From Sporodiniella umbellata (lineage: Eukaryota; Mucoromycota; Mucoromycetes; Mucorales; Rhizopodaceae), in the NCBI GenBank assembly GCA_025677835.1, contig JAIXMR010000006.1, forward strand, positions 372,001-436,000: DNA of 64,000 nt, read 5' to 3'. A program made the position numbers and the translations under genes. Under the pieces are notes generated by a model. The model saw only the letters and a list, made by a program, of their open reading frames with translations. It was not told the origin of the DNA and did no database searches. Shown piece by piece: positions 23,673 to 36,914 of this stretch; positions within the stretch are counted from its first letter, which is position 1; the number at the start of each line of letters is the position of its first letter.

Positions 23673-26600
23673 TTTGAGCAAAGAGAAAAGAAAAGGAAAG
23701 CAAAATCAAAAAAAAAAAAAAAATTGAGCAAAGAACACAGTTTTGTCCTCCCACTTTCTGTCACATGTCCTGTTCTACTCCATGTGACAAGAAAAACAAA
23801 ACAAAAAAAAAAGGCACAGTGCTTACAGCCTTACTCTTAGAGTGGCTCACTGTTACGATAGGAGCTTCAAAAATAATACAAAACGTACTAATCCTGATGT
23901 ATTTATTAATTCCACTGCAGTTTTTTTTTTTAGCTTAGACCGCTTATATTAGACAATATGTATGGTGATAGATTATTAACAAAATCTAGTCTGAACTATA
24001 AAACTAAGATACGTGATTGCCCGGAAAAGACCAAAGGATATCTTCTACCAACAGTGCTGCAACGTTCAACTACGTGAGTATTGGCCGACACTCAACTGTA
24101 ATTACTATCTTCACCAAACTACTCATTTACAGGAGCTAAAGAAAAGTAAAAATAAAAATACGGGGCGTTTATCACACTGCTTTGTTATCAATATTTTACG
24201 CGCTATTGGCTGTATATTATACAAATAAAAAGGCTCGAGATCAGACTACGCATTGGCTGTCTAACAATAATCTAATTTGATTAGTTTCAATTAATAATGT
24301 CACTGGAAGCTTCCAAATTACGTGAAAAATACGAAAGAAAAAGAAATAGATAGACAGCTTGATGTATAGACCTGTATTCGTACCAAAGTCTTACATATGT
24401 TTATTCCTTTCCCAAGCCCCCCTATTATTGAAGAGGCTGTGTACTTGACATATCAGATCAGTGTAAAGGCTTCTAAATTCGATTGTTTTCCCATGTCCCA
24501 AGACACTGGATGGTATATTGAAATTCACTGATCAATGTTACACCCACTAGTGTCTTGTCAAAGGTGTGAATTTCATAATATCTTTATTAAAACCAATTTA
24601 GTAATAGCATATGAGAATTTATGTTTTCTTTACTTTTTCTATTTACCATATGCAAGATAAAATAAGGGAAGGGGGATACATGACCAAAGTAGGCCGGTCC
24701 TTTTCCTTTTTATTCAGGCCTTTTTGTTATTCAATATGAATTGACTGCGTACTTCTAATGTCTATAACAGCTGTAGCCAGCAGTACCTTTTCTTCGAAAA
24801 ATTACAGTCACAATTGGGCTATCTTCTCTACCTTTCCTCTCTTTTCTATTGTTATCATGGGATATATGATCTAAAAAAGAAACACCTCAGCAGTACAAAA
24901 AGAAATGTAGCCTTTTTTGCCCAAACAAGTCACGTGGATTGTACAATCCAAAAAAAAACACCCCCAAGATGTTCTTTTTAAACCAATTTTTTGTCCTGCT
25001 TCTAATTGAAAATCGTTACTGTTTGAATAAAAACAGCATAGTTTTGCAATTTTTTTAGGCCTTGTTTGGAGTTTATGTGAGTAAAAAATAAGATCAAGAC
25101 AGTGTGCTAAAAAATAAGACTGAGAGAACTTACGAGTATGGTCTATATCAAGTAAATAATATTGTATTTTACAGGCACCGCAGCTAAATTAACTTTGTCT
25201 ATACACAATATTTGTTTTGGTACATTTGAAAGTTAATTTAGGTTTACTTTAAAAACTTATGTGTGTATTTTCTGTGCATAATTGCAGTATTTTAATCAAA
25301 AAGAATGGCCAATACTAAGCTTAATATGACCTGATTTGACTAGGTTACTATTCCTGAATAATATTAACTATGTTCGTTGCCATTGTTTTGTTAATAGTGA
25401 GCGATGAAACATGTAAGATGCGAAACAAGCGTTTTTTTTAATACTAAAGTTTGTTTAAACAAACAAACACACAAACAAACAAAAGACTATTTACTTTAAA
25501 ATAAGCTCAAACTGGGGTCATTCATTCTATACTTTTAAACAACCCAGTGAAGTCACATATATAGCCCCACTTGTTTTCTTTCTCCAAAAGTATCGAGCTA
25601 TTAAAACAATGATAAAAATATTTATTTTCTTGAATTGTATTTATATATAGACTGCTAGAGTCTATAGTCAGCGAAATCTAATTGCATAAGATACCAATAT
25701 ATATATATAAGAACAATACGGATTAGAGGCCTTTTGTACTATAAACAAAACATGGTGTGACGAAAGAATCTGTGAAACACATTCGTATCTGTATCATTGG
25801 GGTAGTCAAAAGGGCAGCTGTTTCTGGTAGACGTACTCATGATGTAAACGTTTGTTAAGAGATGGATCAGAAGACTGAGAATGTCATATTTTAAAAGCGC
25901 AAGATACTTTTTATTATCAAAATCACACTGAGCATCCAAAATGTGGATTCTCTGTAAACCAAGCATGGCATTTTTGGGTCGGTTTTCTCCTCAGCCTAAA
26001 ATCAGCTAGTTCCGTTGTTGTATGTCTCTGTGTAAAAAAAAACACTAGGAAGCTTAAACACCCAAAATCCCAACAATTGTAGTGTAATTTGTAAACAACG
26101 GAAATAAAATCTAATATACTTTCTCGGAAGAAAGAAGGCTCTGAGATACAAGTCCGCCATTCTCCGGAGTTTTGCTGAATACGATCACTAAAGGGGGCTC
26201 AAAATCTTGGTGATCTTTTTACGTATCTAATCAGATTTTTTTAGTGCTGATTCTTGTTTTTTCTGCCAAAGACTAGTTTGATAGAGAACTTTTTGGCCCA
26301 AGGCTTCCCGTATTTCAAACACAATATCCTATAATAATGAAGTTTTACTCGCGCTTTGCAAAGCTTTTGGTGCTTTGTGGTTCAAGTTTTGAGTATGCCT
26401 TACATTAAAAAAAGCCTGCATTTTTTGGACTCTTTTTGCTTTTACTTGTATAATAGCAAACAAATGGCTGCTATGACCTTGAGATAGGTATATCGACGTC
26501 TGCTGTATGCTTTATAAGAAGATATGTAAGATTATTTATGTGTGTACACATATCTGGAGTTTTTAGAGTTTAATATTTTCAACATATAATTATTTTCTAT

Positions 26601-27148
26601 AGTCAGTCAAGTTAAAACACATAAAAATTGTGCTCAGCTTTTCCCGTTTTTTTCCCAAAAAAAAAACAAAAAAAACAAAAACAAAAGACAAAAGCGATGA
26701 CAGCAACTATTATAAATGCAAATACAGACAACGTTTATAAAGCATAAAACATGCTGCCATGTGCATATGAGTAACGATTGGCGTTTTACAAAATACTTAT
26801 ATTTGTAATTTCTCTAAAGCACATTTGATGTGCAAAACTTACAATCAGAAGCGCATTATCTATATAGAAAAGAAATAAGAGTGAATCTGGCAAGAGGAAC
26901 ATATGAAAGGCTGGGATCTTTGGAAGCATATAGATTAGTTTTTTGTCTCCTCCGCCATTGTTTGTTGTCTTTGTACTTAAGTTATTTGTCATTTGATAAA
27001 CATTTTTTGCAGGTTCTATAATCGTTGTAGGGACAACTTTTGCCGCAAGGAGCCATATGCATAAAAAATACCAACTAGAATACAGAGGGTGCTTTTACCG
27101 AAGGGTATATGCTGTAGACACGTGAGAGGCTTGTCCCATATCATAAAG
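23673..27148. other. 3.5-kb gene desert
   Basis: AT-rich sequence with no open frame resembling a known protein. Small features are poly-A tracts near 23709-23722, two crossing pairs of 9-bp inverted repeats at 24499-24574, an A/C-rich (CAAA)n stretch near 25455-25484, and an (ATATAT) stretch near 25698-25711. No tRNA or other RNA gene could be recognised. Confidence 0.5.
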
Positions 27149-28238
27149 TTATCAGATCTTTTCAGGAATCATGCCATGTTTGTGTAATGCTTATCCTACG
27201 GATGAACTCAAGGATCTGATAATTCTTCATCATTTAAAACAAAATCAAAAAATCTGATAAAAAATAAAACCCAAGATTACACAACATGCACCGTGTCATT
27301 TTTTTTATCAGATCCTTCCCATCTAGGCTACAGACTGTGGGTAAAAAATCTGATAAAAATTTTTAATTAGAGTTTCATCGAGGCATTTGATCAAATATGA
27401 AAAAGATCTGATAAGTTTTTTTTTATAAATCTTATTTGGAATTCCCCTAATAAAAAAGAATTCCAAGAAACCCAGTTGTTGGCCATTTGCTTATCTCTTT
27501 CAAAACAGCCAGCTTTCTTTGTTCTCTTGTTAAAGCCTCATACGTAACGACGTAAATATACCCAGACACTAGTCGAAAGTTAAAACATAGCTAAATTAAT
27601 CCGAAAATTTAAACTAAAATATAAAGGCTTATATGGCATGATCGGAAAAAGAAAAAAAAAGACATCCTGTTAGGTGCTGCATCTTACACCTTTGATAGTA
27701 GCCACTTTAGCAAGGCTATTTTTTTTTTGGTATCTTAAAATTGCAGCTTATCAACCAAAAACTTGAAAAAAAAGGTTATTATTGGCTTAAAAAATTTGCA
27801 TCTTCTTATCAGATTTTCATCATTCTGTCCCAGCCTTATTTATACACTGTTTCAATGAGGTTGTACACCAAAATGAGTCATTCTATAGGTGCACCTGTGT
27901 TTGATTATTGGTCAAGGATCTGATAATTAATCTGATATTTTTCTTTCAAATAACGCGTATAGCCCCGCTATACAAACTAAAAATTTTATCAGATCTTTCT
28001 TATTCCCCTACATGTGTGAGCTGGAAAAAAGCGGGTAAAAAAACAAGTGAGATAAACAAACCGTCTAATAGCCTACGCTTTAAAATCTGATGGGTTTGTA
28101 TGATCAGTTATGCTTCGTTTTTTTTACACAGAAATCGCATCATCACTGTGAAAGGAAATACAAGGGTACGTCGTTACTCTAGAATCTGATAATTCTCTCG
28201 TTTCACCTAGTTTTAAAGTCAACACAAAGATCTGATAG
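27149..28238. promoter_or_regulatory. Array of ATCTGATAA motifs upstream of the PPR gene
   Basis: Ten exact copies of ATCTGATAA lie here. On the plus strand they start at 27214, 27252, 27348, 27406, 27918 and 28184. As TTATCAGAT they start at 27149, 27305, 27806 and 27986. Near copies are ATCTGATAT at 27930, ATCTGATAG at 28230 and ATCTGATGG at 28085. The core TGATAA fits a GATA-factor site, and the fixed ATC at the 5' side suggests one specific protein. Both orientations and irregular spacing argue for protein-binding sites rather than a tandem repeat. The array ends 160 bp before the ATG at 28399. Confidence 0.7.
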
Positions 28239-28252
28239 AAGTTTCTTTTTTC

Positions 28253-28289
28253 ATTGGCTGATTGTAATTGGCTCTTCAAATATAAAAAG
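28253..28289 (+). promoter_or_regulatory. Core promoter of the PPR gene
   Basis: Two inverted CCAAT boxes (ATTGG near 28253 and 28267) are followed by TATAAAAAG at 28281-28289, about 110 bp before the start codon. A pyrimidine-rich leader follows. This is a textbook arrangement, but function is inferred. Confidence 0.6.
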
Positions 28290-28398
28290 GGCCACCTTTC
28301 CCATCGTTCATTTTGTTTTTTTCCTTACTTCATTTTCACCTTTTTTTTTTATTTATTTCTATAACCTTCATCTTTATTTATTCTTTTAATATTCAAAA

Positions 28399-31300
28399 AT
28401 GCAAATCCTTTCTGCTACTCCTACATCCAGAGCCACTGCTGCTTTAATCCAAAATAAAAACAACAAAACATCGTCATACACACGCCGCAACCGTAAGAGC
28501 ACTGTATCGTCAACACATTCACCCCGCAGCCCCAAAGCCAAAACACACAACAATCTTTCAGACAACGAAGGTAATGAGGCATTAAATAACTAAACAAGGA
28601 AATATTAATAATTTTTTCTTTGGTATATAGAAATGCTCGAAATAGTATACTCTGCTCCTTCTGATATAATCACACCCCCACCTTCACCCAAATCATCCCC
28701 TTCAGCTGCTACTTTTACAGCAAATGACCGCATCCTTACTGCTAGACGCAATGGTCAGCTCAAATATCTTATGAATGAATACAGCAGCCTCAAGAAAGAA
28801 GGCCTTATGATTCACGACCACACATACAACCTTGTTTTTGAAAGTTACGCTAACCTTCGCCGGGACGGTACTCCTCTTGCTCCTATGTTGAAAGGTATTT
28901 TCTTAAATGTTTTTAGTAAAACTCAGCTCCTAATATCGAACGATTAGTTTACGATGAAATGCTTGAATCCGGTATTCAGCCTAGTAGCTCTACTTACTCC
29001 ATCATAATCCGTATTCTGTGCAAGCGTGATGTAGAGGTCCAAAAAGTCATTGCTATGCTCAAACGTCAAAATGCTCGTTCTTATAGTAAATCCTCTAATA
29101 ACAACATGGTTGAATTAGAATCTGAAGGCAATATCAAGCGCGCATTGGCCATTTTTGATACATCAATCGAACAAAATCTCGTTCAGTTCTTTGACGCTGA
29201 ACTCTATAACCAAATCTTACGTGTCCTATCTCACTATGGTAACACAGAGTCCTCTATTCACGTCTACAATCAGCTCCAAATGTATGCTGGCCCTACTTCT
29301 GCTACTTTTGCTGCTCTGATTAACTTGTTTGGTCGTGTTGGAGATCTTGATTCTGCTTTAGAATACTTTCAAAAATACTCTGAGCTTAAAGACTCATTTG
29401 GTCATCATGATGCCTCTTACATCTATAACGCACTAGTAGATGCTCATCTCAAATGCGACAAACTGGATGGTGCTATCAAAATTGTAAAAGAAGATATGAT
29501 GGACTGTAGCATTAAAACATCCACTATTCCCTTCAACTCCATCATTCGCTACTATTGCCTCAAGAACAGAATGGAAGAAGCAAATGAGCTTATTGAGTCT
29601 ATGAAGCAATCCTCTCCTGAACCCGATGCTAGTAGCTATGGCCCCATCCTTTCTACTTACTGCCAGCTGGATAACTATACCGAAGCTTCTAAGTCATACA
29701 AAGATCTTATCAAAACCGACATTTCAAAGTCCTATGGTAACTTGGCTAACTTTGCTCTGCTGTGTCTCAAACATGATGCTTCTTATGTGTTCCAAGTATT
29801 AGACGATATGCACGAGTCTGGGTTGGAGCCCGACCCAAGTTTAGCTTCTCGAATCGTTACCTACTTTGTTAACGTAGGCGATATCAACCAAGCCATTCAC
29901 TCTCTTCGCATTGTCTTGGAATCCATGAAGACTCGATCTTTGTCAAAGGGTTTCAACCATATTCAAAATGCTGCTATTGAGATTGTAATGGCAGTCAAAA
30001 CTAGCTTCTCTCAAACCTTCGATGTTGCTCGCACTGTATATCCTTACAGCCCTCAAGGCTTGCCTATGGCTATTGCTAAGCTTTTAATTGAAAACTACGA
30101 ATTCGATAGCGATCACAGCATGCTTCTCCAACAAACTGATTACAACATCCTTTACGATGCCTCTTTAGTGCTTTCTCCTAGCGAGGCCTCCAATTTGGCA
30201 TCTTTCCAATCTCTTGTCTTTGGCTTCTACTCTGAAATGACCGAGAGGGGTATTCATATCTCATCTGTAATGAAGGCCCGTGTCTTGTCTCACCTTCAAA
30301 CGCTTGGTGACAAGAAGGCTATCAAGAAATGGAACTCTCTTTTTGTTGTTGAACGAACTGAACAAACTTCTGACGCTGAAGAAGCTTCCACTGCTGTTAT
30401 GAAAGCCGCCGTTCATGGTCAGCTCCAAGAAGCCCTTGATATTCTCCACACACGCATTGTTGAGCCTGGACTTATTCCCTCTGTTGAGCCTATCCGCGAT
30501 GCTATTGCATTCATCGGAAAACAAGGAAACCTTGAGATTGCTGTCATCATGTATCGCCTTTCTATCAAGTGCTTAAAGGGATGTGGTATGGAATCCCAAC
30601 AACTTTCTAAGGCTATCTACGCTATGACCAACAGTATCCTCATTGGTTATGCTCAGCAAGGTGATATGTTGAACGCTAAAAAGTACTACGAACAAATCAA
30701 GTTGATGGGACGCTACCCTGACGGCAACGGTTATGCTAGCCTTCTTCTTGGCAGTGCCAAGTGTGCTACTGACGAAGCCACAGACGCTCTTATGATTTAC
30801 GATGAAGCCAAACGCCACGATGTCAAGCCAACCACTTTCTTCTATAATGTTGTCATTTCCAAGTTGGCCAAGGCTCGCAAACTTGAAAGCGCTATGAAGT
30901 TATTTGAAGAAATGAAACAATTTAACATTGCTCCTAACTCCATTACCTATGGTGCTATTATCTCTGCATGTGTACGTGCTGGCTCTGAAACTTTGGCTTG
31001 CAAGCTTTTTAATGATATGCTTGCTTCTGCTTCCTTCCAGCCTCGTGTAGGCCCTTTTAACAACATGATTCAATTTTATGTTCGCCAACAGCCCAACAGA
31101 GAACGCGCTCTTGAATACTTTTCTGAATTACGTCGCCGCCACATCAAGCCCTCTCCTCACACCTACAAACTTTTGATCGAAGCTTACTGTATGATTGCCC
31201 CTTATGATATGCCTACTGCTCATCGCATGCTTAGCGATATGGAACGTCGCGATAACATTCACCCTCAAGCCACTCACTATGCTGCCTTGATCTACTCTTA

Positions 31301-31748
31301 TGGAGCTCTTCAACGTGATGTTCAAAGCTCTACTCGTCTTTTCCAAGATATGGAATCCAAAAATATCGTTAAAGATGAAGTAGTCTACCAAGCCATGTTG
31401 GATACCTTGGTGAGCAACGATAAGCTTCAAGAAGCCGAAAGCCTCTATCAAGTCATGCAAAACACCATTCAAAGAAGCTCCTCTCCTTACATCGAAAACG
31501 TCTTCATTCGTGGTTATGGTCAACGTGGCCTCTTAGATAAAGCAAAGTCTATGTTCCTTGCCATGGAAGACGATAAAGAAAACGAATCCGATCTTGTTGT
31601 CATTCGTGAGCCTAGTACCTATGAAGCCATGGTGCGTGCTTTTGTTGAAAACAAGAAAAAGAAGGAAGCACAAGAAATCTTTGATCTAATGGTTCAACGT
31701 GAATTCCCTGAAAAGGTCACTGCTTCAGTAGCTGAACTGTTGGCTTAA
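28399..31748 (+). CDS. Pentatricopeptide repeat (PPR) protein
   Basis: Three exons (28399-28570, 28631-28894, 28927-31748) give 1085 aa. From about residue 110 on, the chain is a series of 35-residue helical pairs of PPR type, for example ITYGAIISACVRAGSE, TTFFYNVVISKLAKARK and LYNQILRVLSHYG, each with the usual helix-A/helix-B spacing. I estimate more than 15 repeats. The N-terminus is rich in Ser, Thr, Arg and Lys with few acids over the first 40 residues, which fits a mitochondrial presequence. Such proteins bind organellar RNA and control its processing, stability or translation. The specific RNA target cannot be read from here. Upstream lies the ATCTGATAA array. Confidence 0.88.
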
Positions 31749-31900
31749 ATCCTCTTATTTATAACCCTATGCTGTATATAGTCTTTAGCTTCGCTTTTCT
31801 TTTGTTTGTAAATATATAATAAACACAGTCAATTGTTCATATTTTTTTTTAAAAAAAAGCCCCTTGTATTCTATTTTTTTTTCTTTGTTTTTATTGTAAT

Positions 31901-32441
31901 TTATACTGGTAAACCATCTGAGCCATCTCTTGCAGAGTTGCCATCCTCAACTTCGGCGTACATAACATTTCTAAAGCAGCTTCGAAGACCGATATCTACT
32001 ACCAACTCATTGTGATATAATAATTCCTCCGCTCCATTAGAATCTTCTTCATTTGCTCTTCTGTCTCGAGAAGGGAGCATAAGGGTAACGGTATCAGCTC
32101 CAAAAGCTGTCGCCAAAGCAGGAGGTACTGGCAAAGTAGTAACCACCGTTCCGTGAAGCAACAACTGAGATGAAAGGCTTGAGGTAACCAACACACGAGC
32201 TGTTTGGAGAATTAAAATAACAACATCTAGCAACAAAAGCCTGAATGTGCTTGGCGTTTGCTCTAAGACATACATGCATAAGACACTCAAAATCAGGTTG
32301 TGATTTCTAAAGTAAATAAAAAAAAGCCTTACGGTTGTCAATGAAATCAATTATAATGCCCGGCTGTCCTGGGTCAATGGCAAGGTGTAAAAGCATGCAT
32401 ATTATCCAGCCGCTAGCAACTATAACTAATGCTGTACGCAT
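31901..32441 (-). CDS. DUF1746 membrane protein (Dsc4-like)
   Basis: Two exons (32333-32441 and 31901-32262) give 156 aa. The joined part reads IIIDFIDNQQTPSTFRLLLL, followed by DVVILILQ. That pattern, a short hydrophobic N-terminus, D-F-I, then R-LLLLD and a Q, is what I expect of the fungal DUF1746 family, whose S. pombe member belongs to the Golgi Dsc E3 ligase complex. A first hydrophobic segment (ALVIVASGWIICMLLHLAI) and the LLLLDVVILIL segment would be membrane spans. The C-terminal half is acidic and variable. The intron acceptor was chosen because only it keeps the frame open. The gene is convergent with the PPR gene, with 152 bp between stops. Confidence 0.6.
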
Positions 32442-32706
32442 GGATCTTGTCAAAGCTTTTGGAGACAGTAATTGCTAAATAACTTTGCATTTAGCTTTAT
32501 AAACTATGCGTGGTGGGTTCATCTACCAGCTGTAATAGTAGTCGAAATAGTAAAACCAATAAGCTTTTGTCAAGAAGATAGTTGTAAGCCATGTGACAAA
32601 AGATGAGATAGTCTATTGACCTCAATACATCTCTTTTCCCATTGGCGCTCATTGTTATTATAAAGAAAAGAGAGTTTCTGTAAAGTCACGCAGCCTTTAA
32701 ATTTAT

Positions 32707-34555
32707 TTAAACAACAAAATTTTCTAAAGACAAACTGCATAATTTAAAGGGTACAGAAAGGTCGTTTTTGAAGGTAATCTTAATAAGCCTATAGTCTTTC
32801 ACAGGACAGTTGATGGATAGCTGAACGCGCCCAGAATAGTTGTTCTCTGTGCTAGCAGCTTTACATTTGAACCAATCGTTTTTTTTCTCCTCCAGCACGG
32901 AAACCAAGAGTTCCTTTTCAGGATGGATTAATTCGTTTGGTGTGTATATCGTCAATGTATCAGCACTCAAAGATCCAACGAGCATCAAGCCAAAGTAGTC
33001 GCCTTTTTTGGGTGCTGTTTCATTTTTAGTCTCCAGATACATTATTAGATACAAAATATACTATACCTTTGAGGGTATCCCAACATGTATTTGGGTCTGA
33101 ATCAATTGCATTGTGGTAGGATTGCTGTGTCCATTCGTTTTGCGGTGACATCTTTTCGTACATTTTTTCAATTTTTTCCATTGAGGTCGTATTTCTGTAA
33201 TCAAAGTGAGTTCGTTCAGGCGAAATATGTGACTCAATATTTGTTATCAGCAAGCATTTGTCGTTTGCACAAGAAGATCTAACGTCTCTATGTGTAAGCA
33301 AAGGTCTTTCTTCTTGGCGTTCAAAGTAGTCCTGCGGAGCTTCAGATTGGTCGCTTTCTAATGATCTTTGCAAATGACGTATAGCATCGTACTTGATAGA
33401 TGTGAGTAAAAGAACATAAGTCTTAACATTAAAAGTGTCTTACTGTATAAGTATCTAGATTAGTGAGATAGCCAGTATCGTAATCAGTAGCCTTTACACC
33501 ATTAGAGCGGTGAGGCGGATTGCTGAGTAACCAAGGATACTGATTCATCCAAATGGGGAAGTAATGCTCTGCTTCACGGATATTTTCTTTGTTTAGACTG
33601 GATTTACCTAGCTGTGTCAGGAAAGTCTGTACTTTCCAACGATCAACAAACGCTCCGTATCTGAGGTCAGCATAGCCTGTATGCATTCTAATATCTGATC
33701 CATGCTGGTGATATTAGAACGATTATGCAGTTTTGCCTTGTAGTGCATTCCTTTTACCTTTATTGTAAAATCTCCATTTTAACTCCTTTTCGTAATGAGA
33801 GGGCTTTGAATTGGCATGGATAAGGGAAGGAAAACGCAGAAAGTTGGTATATAGTGAATCCATATAGTTATTAGTGAATGTGTCATCTTGAAAATAGCAA
33901 TACGGCTTGGCAGCTGTAGCGCAAGTGGTAAATCTAGCCATGCTTTTCAACTGTTCCTCTTCAACCTCTAATATTTCGACAGGAGTGCTGACTTGAGCGT
34001 TTATCTTGAGTTTCTAAAGAATCTGTCAACGTTGCATTCACAAATGCTTTTTCAGTCTACCTCAAGAGTAAGAGGCCGATTTGGAATAAAATTGTGTACA
34101 TATATTTCGCTTATAAAAGGATATTTTAATAACTGTTGGACAACATTCATAATTCCTTCATCATTATCAGTCACTCTCAAAAGTACTGCTGATACAGGCT
34201 TTAATTCGTTTTCTCGTAATGACTCTGCTGTAAAATAGCGCGCTGGATAGGCGCTACTGTCTGTGTCTTGAAAGGAGATTCTTGGGGCCCAAGATTGAGG
34301 ATTGATGTTGTAGGCTATTTGTGCTGAATTTTCATTTGTTGATGGTCGAAATATAAAACAAAATGTACAAAAGATAACAAACACTAAGATAAATCTTTTT
34401 GTGTTTGTAGTCAAGTCGATATATTTTTTGCTCTTGTGATGGTGATGTAGAGGTAAAGTTGCGGTCATTGGCGAAAGCAACACTAATGTCCTATTACTTT
34501 CCAAACGTGGACTTGTTTTATCGGCTCTGTAAAAGTGATCTCTGCGGTGTAACAT
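32707..34555 (-). CDS. Type II membrane glycosyltransferase-like protein
   Basis: Five exons (34061-34555, 33758-34013, 33444-33694, 33067-33391, 32707-33014) give 544 aa. One hydrophobic span (about residues 54-70, FILVFVIFCTFCFIF) behind a basic, His-rich head indicates a type II Golgi or ER protein. The lumenal part has VSAVLLRVTDNDEG, PFISEIYVHNF, then CYFQDD, which looks like a DxD-type metal site, followed by LYTNFLRFPSLIHANS. Then come MHTGYADLRYGAF and a C-terminal beta-rich domain with CWDTLKAPKKGDYFG. I recall this layout from fungal proteins annotated as putative glycosyltransferases, but no substrate is known. The last intron is placed to keep the frame. Confidence 0.6.
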
Positions 34556-36914
34556 CGCTTCAAAAGTAATAAATGGCTTTTTCTAGTTTAGCTTAATCAC
34601 TCCAAAAAACTCTAGCGATTATTAACTGTGGTTTTTAGGATAACACAAATTTGAATTACAAACCGTTTATAAAGCTTCTAGGGATGGACGCTTCAGGCTA
34701 ATATTTAATTCAGGGCTATACATTTATTGAATTTGCGCTGCCTTAAATCATTTATCTGTCAATTTGTGTCACTGTCTCCCTGTTAAAAAACAACTGCAAA
34801 CCAAAAAAAGGCACTGAGTTAAGTAGCCTCAAATATACGTCACTGAAGCTATGAAAGCTTATCTTTAAAAAAAAAAACCGTGTTGATAAACGGTGATTTT
34901 GTGATATATTGTCAGAGTTTTTACTTTAGCTTAATACGACGATTTTTTCTCTTAAGACATAATGTAAACTCTTTTATTTGTTTTTCTTTTGTAATGCCGA
35001 AAAAGAAAAGAGCCTATAGCTATACTATCAACCTTGCATCACTTCTAGTAGTTTATAGCGTACGTACAGTTTGACTTTGTTTATTTAATAATATCCAAAC
35101 ACAAACAGAAATTAAGAGGGGTCTAAGTATCATGTTTACTTTTGTCAGCGTAGGTGTTATGGGTATAATTATATTAAACCTTTTGGTTCCAGCTGGCCTG
35201 CTACATTTTGAGATATGTAGCTGCTCTGTTATTCCTTTCATTCAAAGCTAAATCGAAAAGGCAATCAGCGCTTTTCTCAGTAGTTTTCTTAAATGTGATA
35301 ATGCTGTTAAGATGTATGGTAAAATTATAATACATTAGCTCAAGATTATCTTCTAAAGCTTTGATTCACGACACGCGTGAAATAATTCGCGAAGCAGAAA
35401 AAAGAATAGTTGGATATACTTAAGTGCATAAACTTTTACATACAAGCCGCTGCTTACTTCAGGTGGGTTCAGGTGAAAGAAGGGGTTTTTTTTTTTCAGT
35501 TTTGTATTGTTCTGAACAGTTGTTGCCCTAAGCCGAAAAACTGTATATCTTTCAGATCGGTATACAGTGCTTTGAATCGAGCATGTTATATTTATCTAAA
35601 TTGCCAAGTTATTCATACATCGCTACAGGTTAAACTAACCTATTTCTTTTTTAAAGCAAAACTCAGATAAAAACTAACTCGGGAGTTTTTTTTTTTAAAA
35701 AAAAAAAGATTCTTCAGAACACTATAATACGATTACAAAAGCAAAATCAGCCTTTCACTAATCTTGGCTTTGATTAATTTTCAGCTGTGTTTGGTGTTTT
35801 GCAATTTTTTATTGACTAAAACTTTCATCTTTGTGTTTGATTAAATCTGATGAAGCAGGTTTTCCTCTAACTTTCAAATAATCAAGTAAAGTATGTATTT
35901 ATAAAGACGCGATCTTTGTATTTCTAAAGTACACAAAAAATGCGCTTGATTTGTTTTTTAATACTGTGTCTACATAACTTATATCTGCTTTTTCTAAAGC
36001 AAACGGCCATTATCATCTATCAGTAGCACACTATTTCCGCGCTGCTTTTAATATTAATATACTGCTTGTATGACAGGCCATTTTGTTGACCTCTTCAATA
36101 GTGTTTGTTACGTTATAGCAGCTATAGAGCTAACAATAATCCGTCGTAAATTGTTTTTGAAAGAGATCAACCTATTTTCGTTTGATCGATGCATCAATAC
36201 ATGTTGACCTTTGTCTGTTTGTTTTCGATGGTGGCACAAGCATCGCAAAATTGGGATTGAGCACTTTTTTGTGTAATTTTGCAGTTCAAAACTTAGCTCA
36301 TTACATGCGTCAGATCGGTGCACAGTTTTGCTTGCTTTGTTAGCTCACTATTTTCTTTCTCTTTTTTAAATTTCTAATTTTTTGTTTCTTTTATATAAAC
36401 TTTCATTCTACGCACCATAGATATCTAACTCTTACTCTGTATACAGCTGCAAATGATGTTGTTTCAAACTTCATGTTTTTTCTTCTTTACTCTACTTATC
36501 TCTTCTAAGCCCCTTATGTAAATATTCACCTTTCCAACTCTCTGGAGTTTATACAGAGCAGCAAATATCAGTTTTCAATCGTATGGAGTTACTTTAATAC
36601 AGAAAGCAATTTACAATATTAGAGTAAGACTTGAATTGGTCGTAGAAACCGAGAATATACAACAGTAGTCGATGGTCAACACTCAACTTTTCTTTATTGG
36701 AAAGTCTGAACACGTATTGGGGAAGATCGATGGCTAACAACAATAAGTAGTAAGGGCTCGATTGTTGAAAATCTCAGAAATGATTTGGCTTTGAGCGGTC
36801 CGACTATTTGTCCGTCCACTCCCCTTACCTGTAACTTTTCTTATTTTTCTCTTCAATCCAAAAAAAACCAAACAAAAAGCCAGACCAAAAAAAGGACATG
36901 AACATCAGCTGATC
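34556..36914. other. 2.4-kb intergenic region
   Basis: Shared upstream region of two divergent genes, the glycosyltransferase-like gene (-) and the Zn2Cys6 regulator (+). It is AT-rich with scattered A/T runs, for example a T9-A11 palindrome near 35687-35707. I see no gene or RNA gene. A long upstream region is common for regulator genes. Confidence 0.5.
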
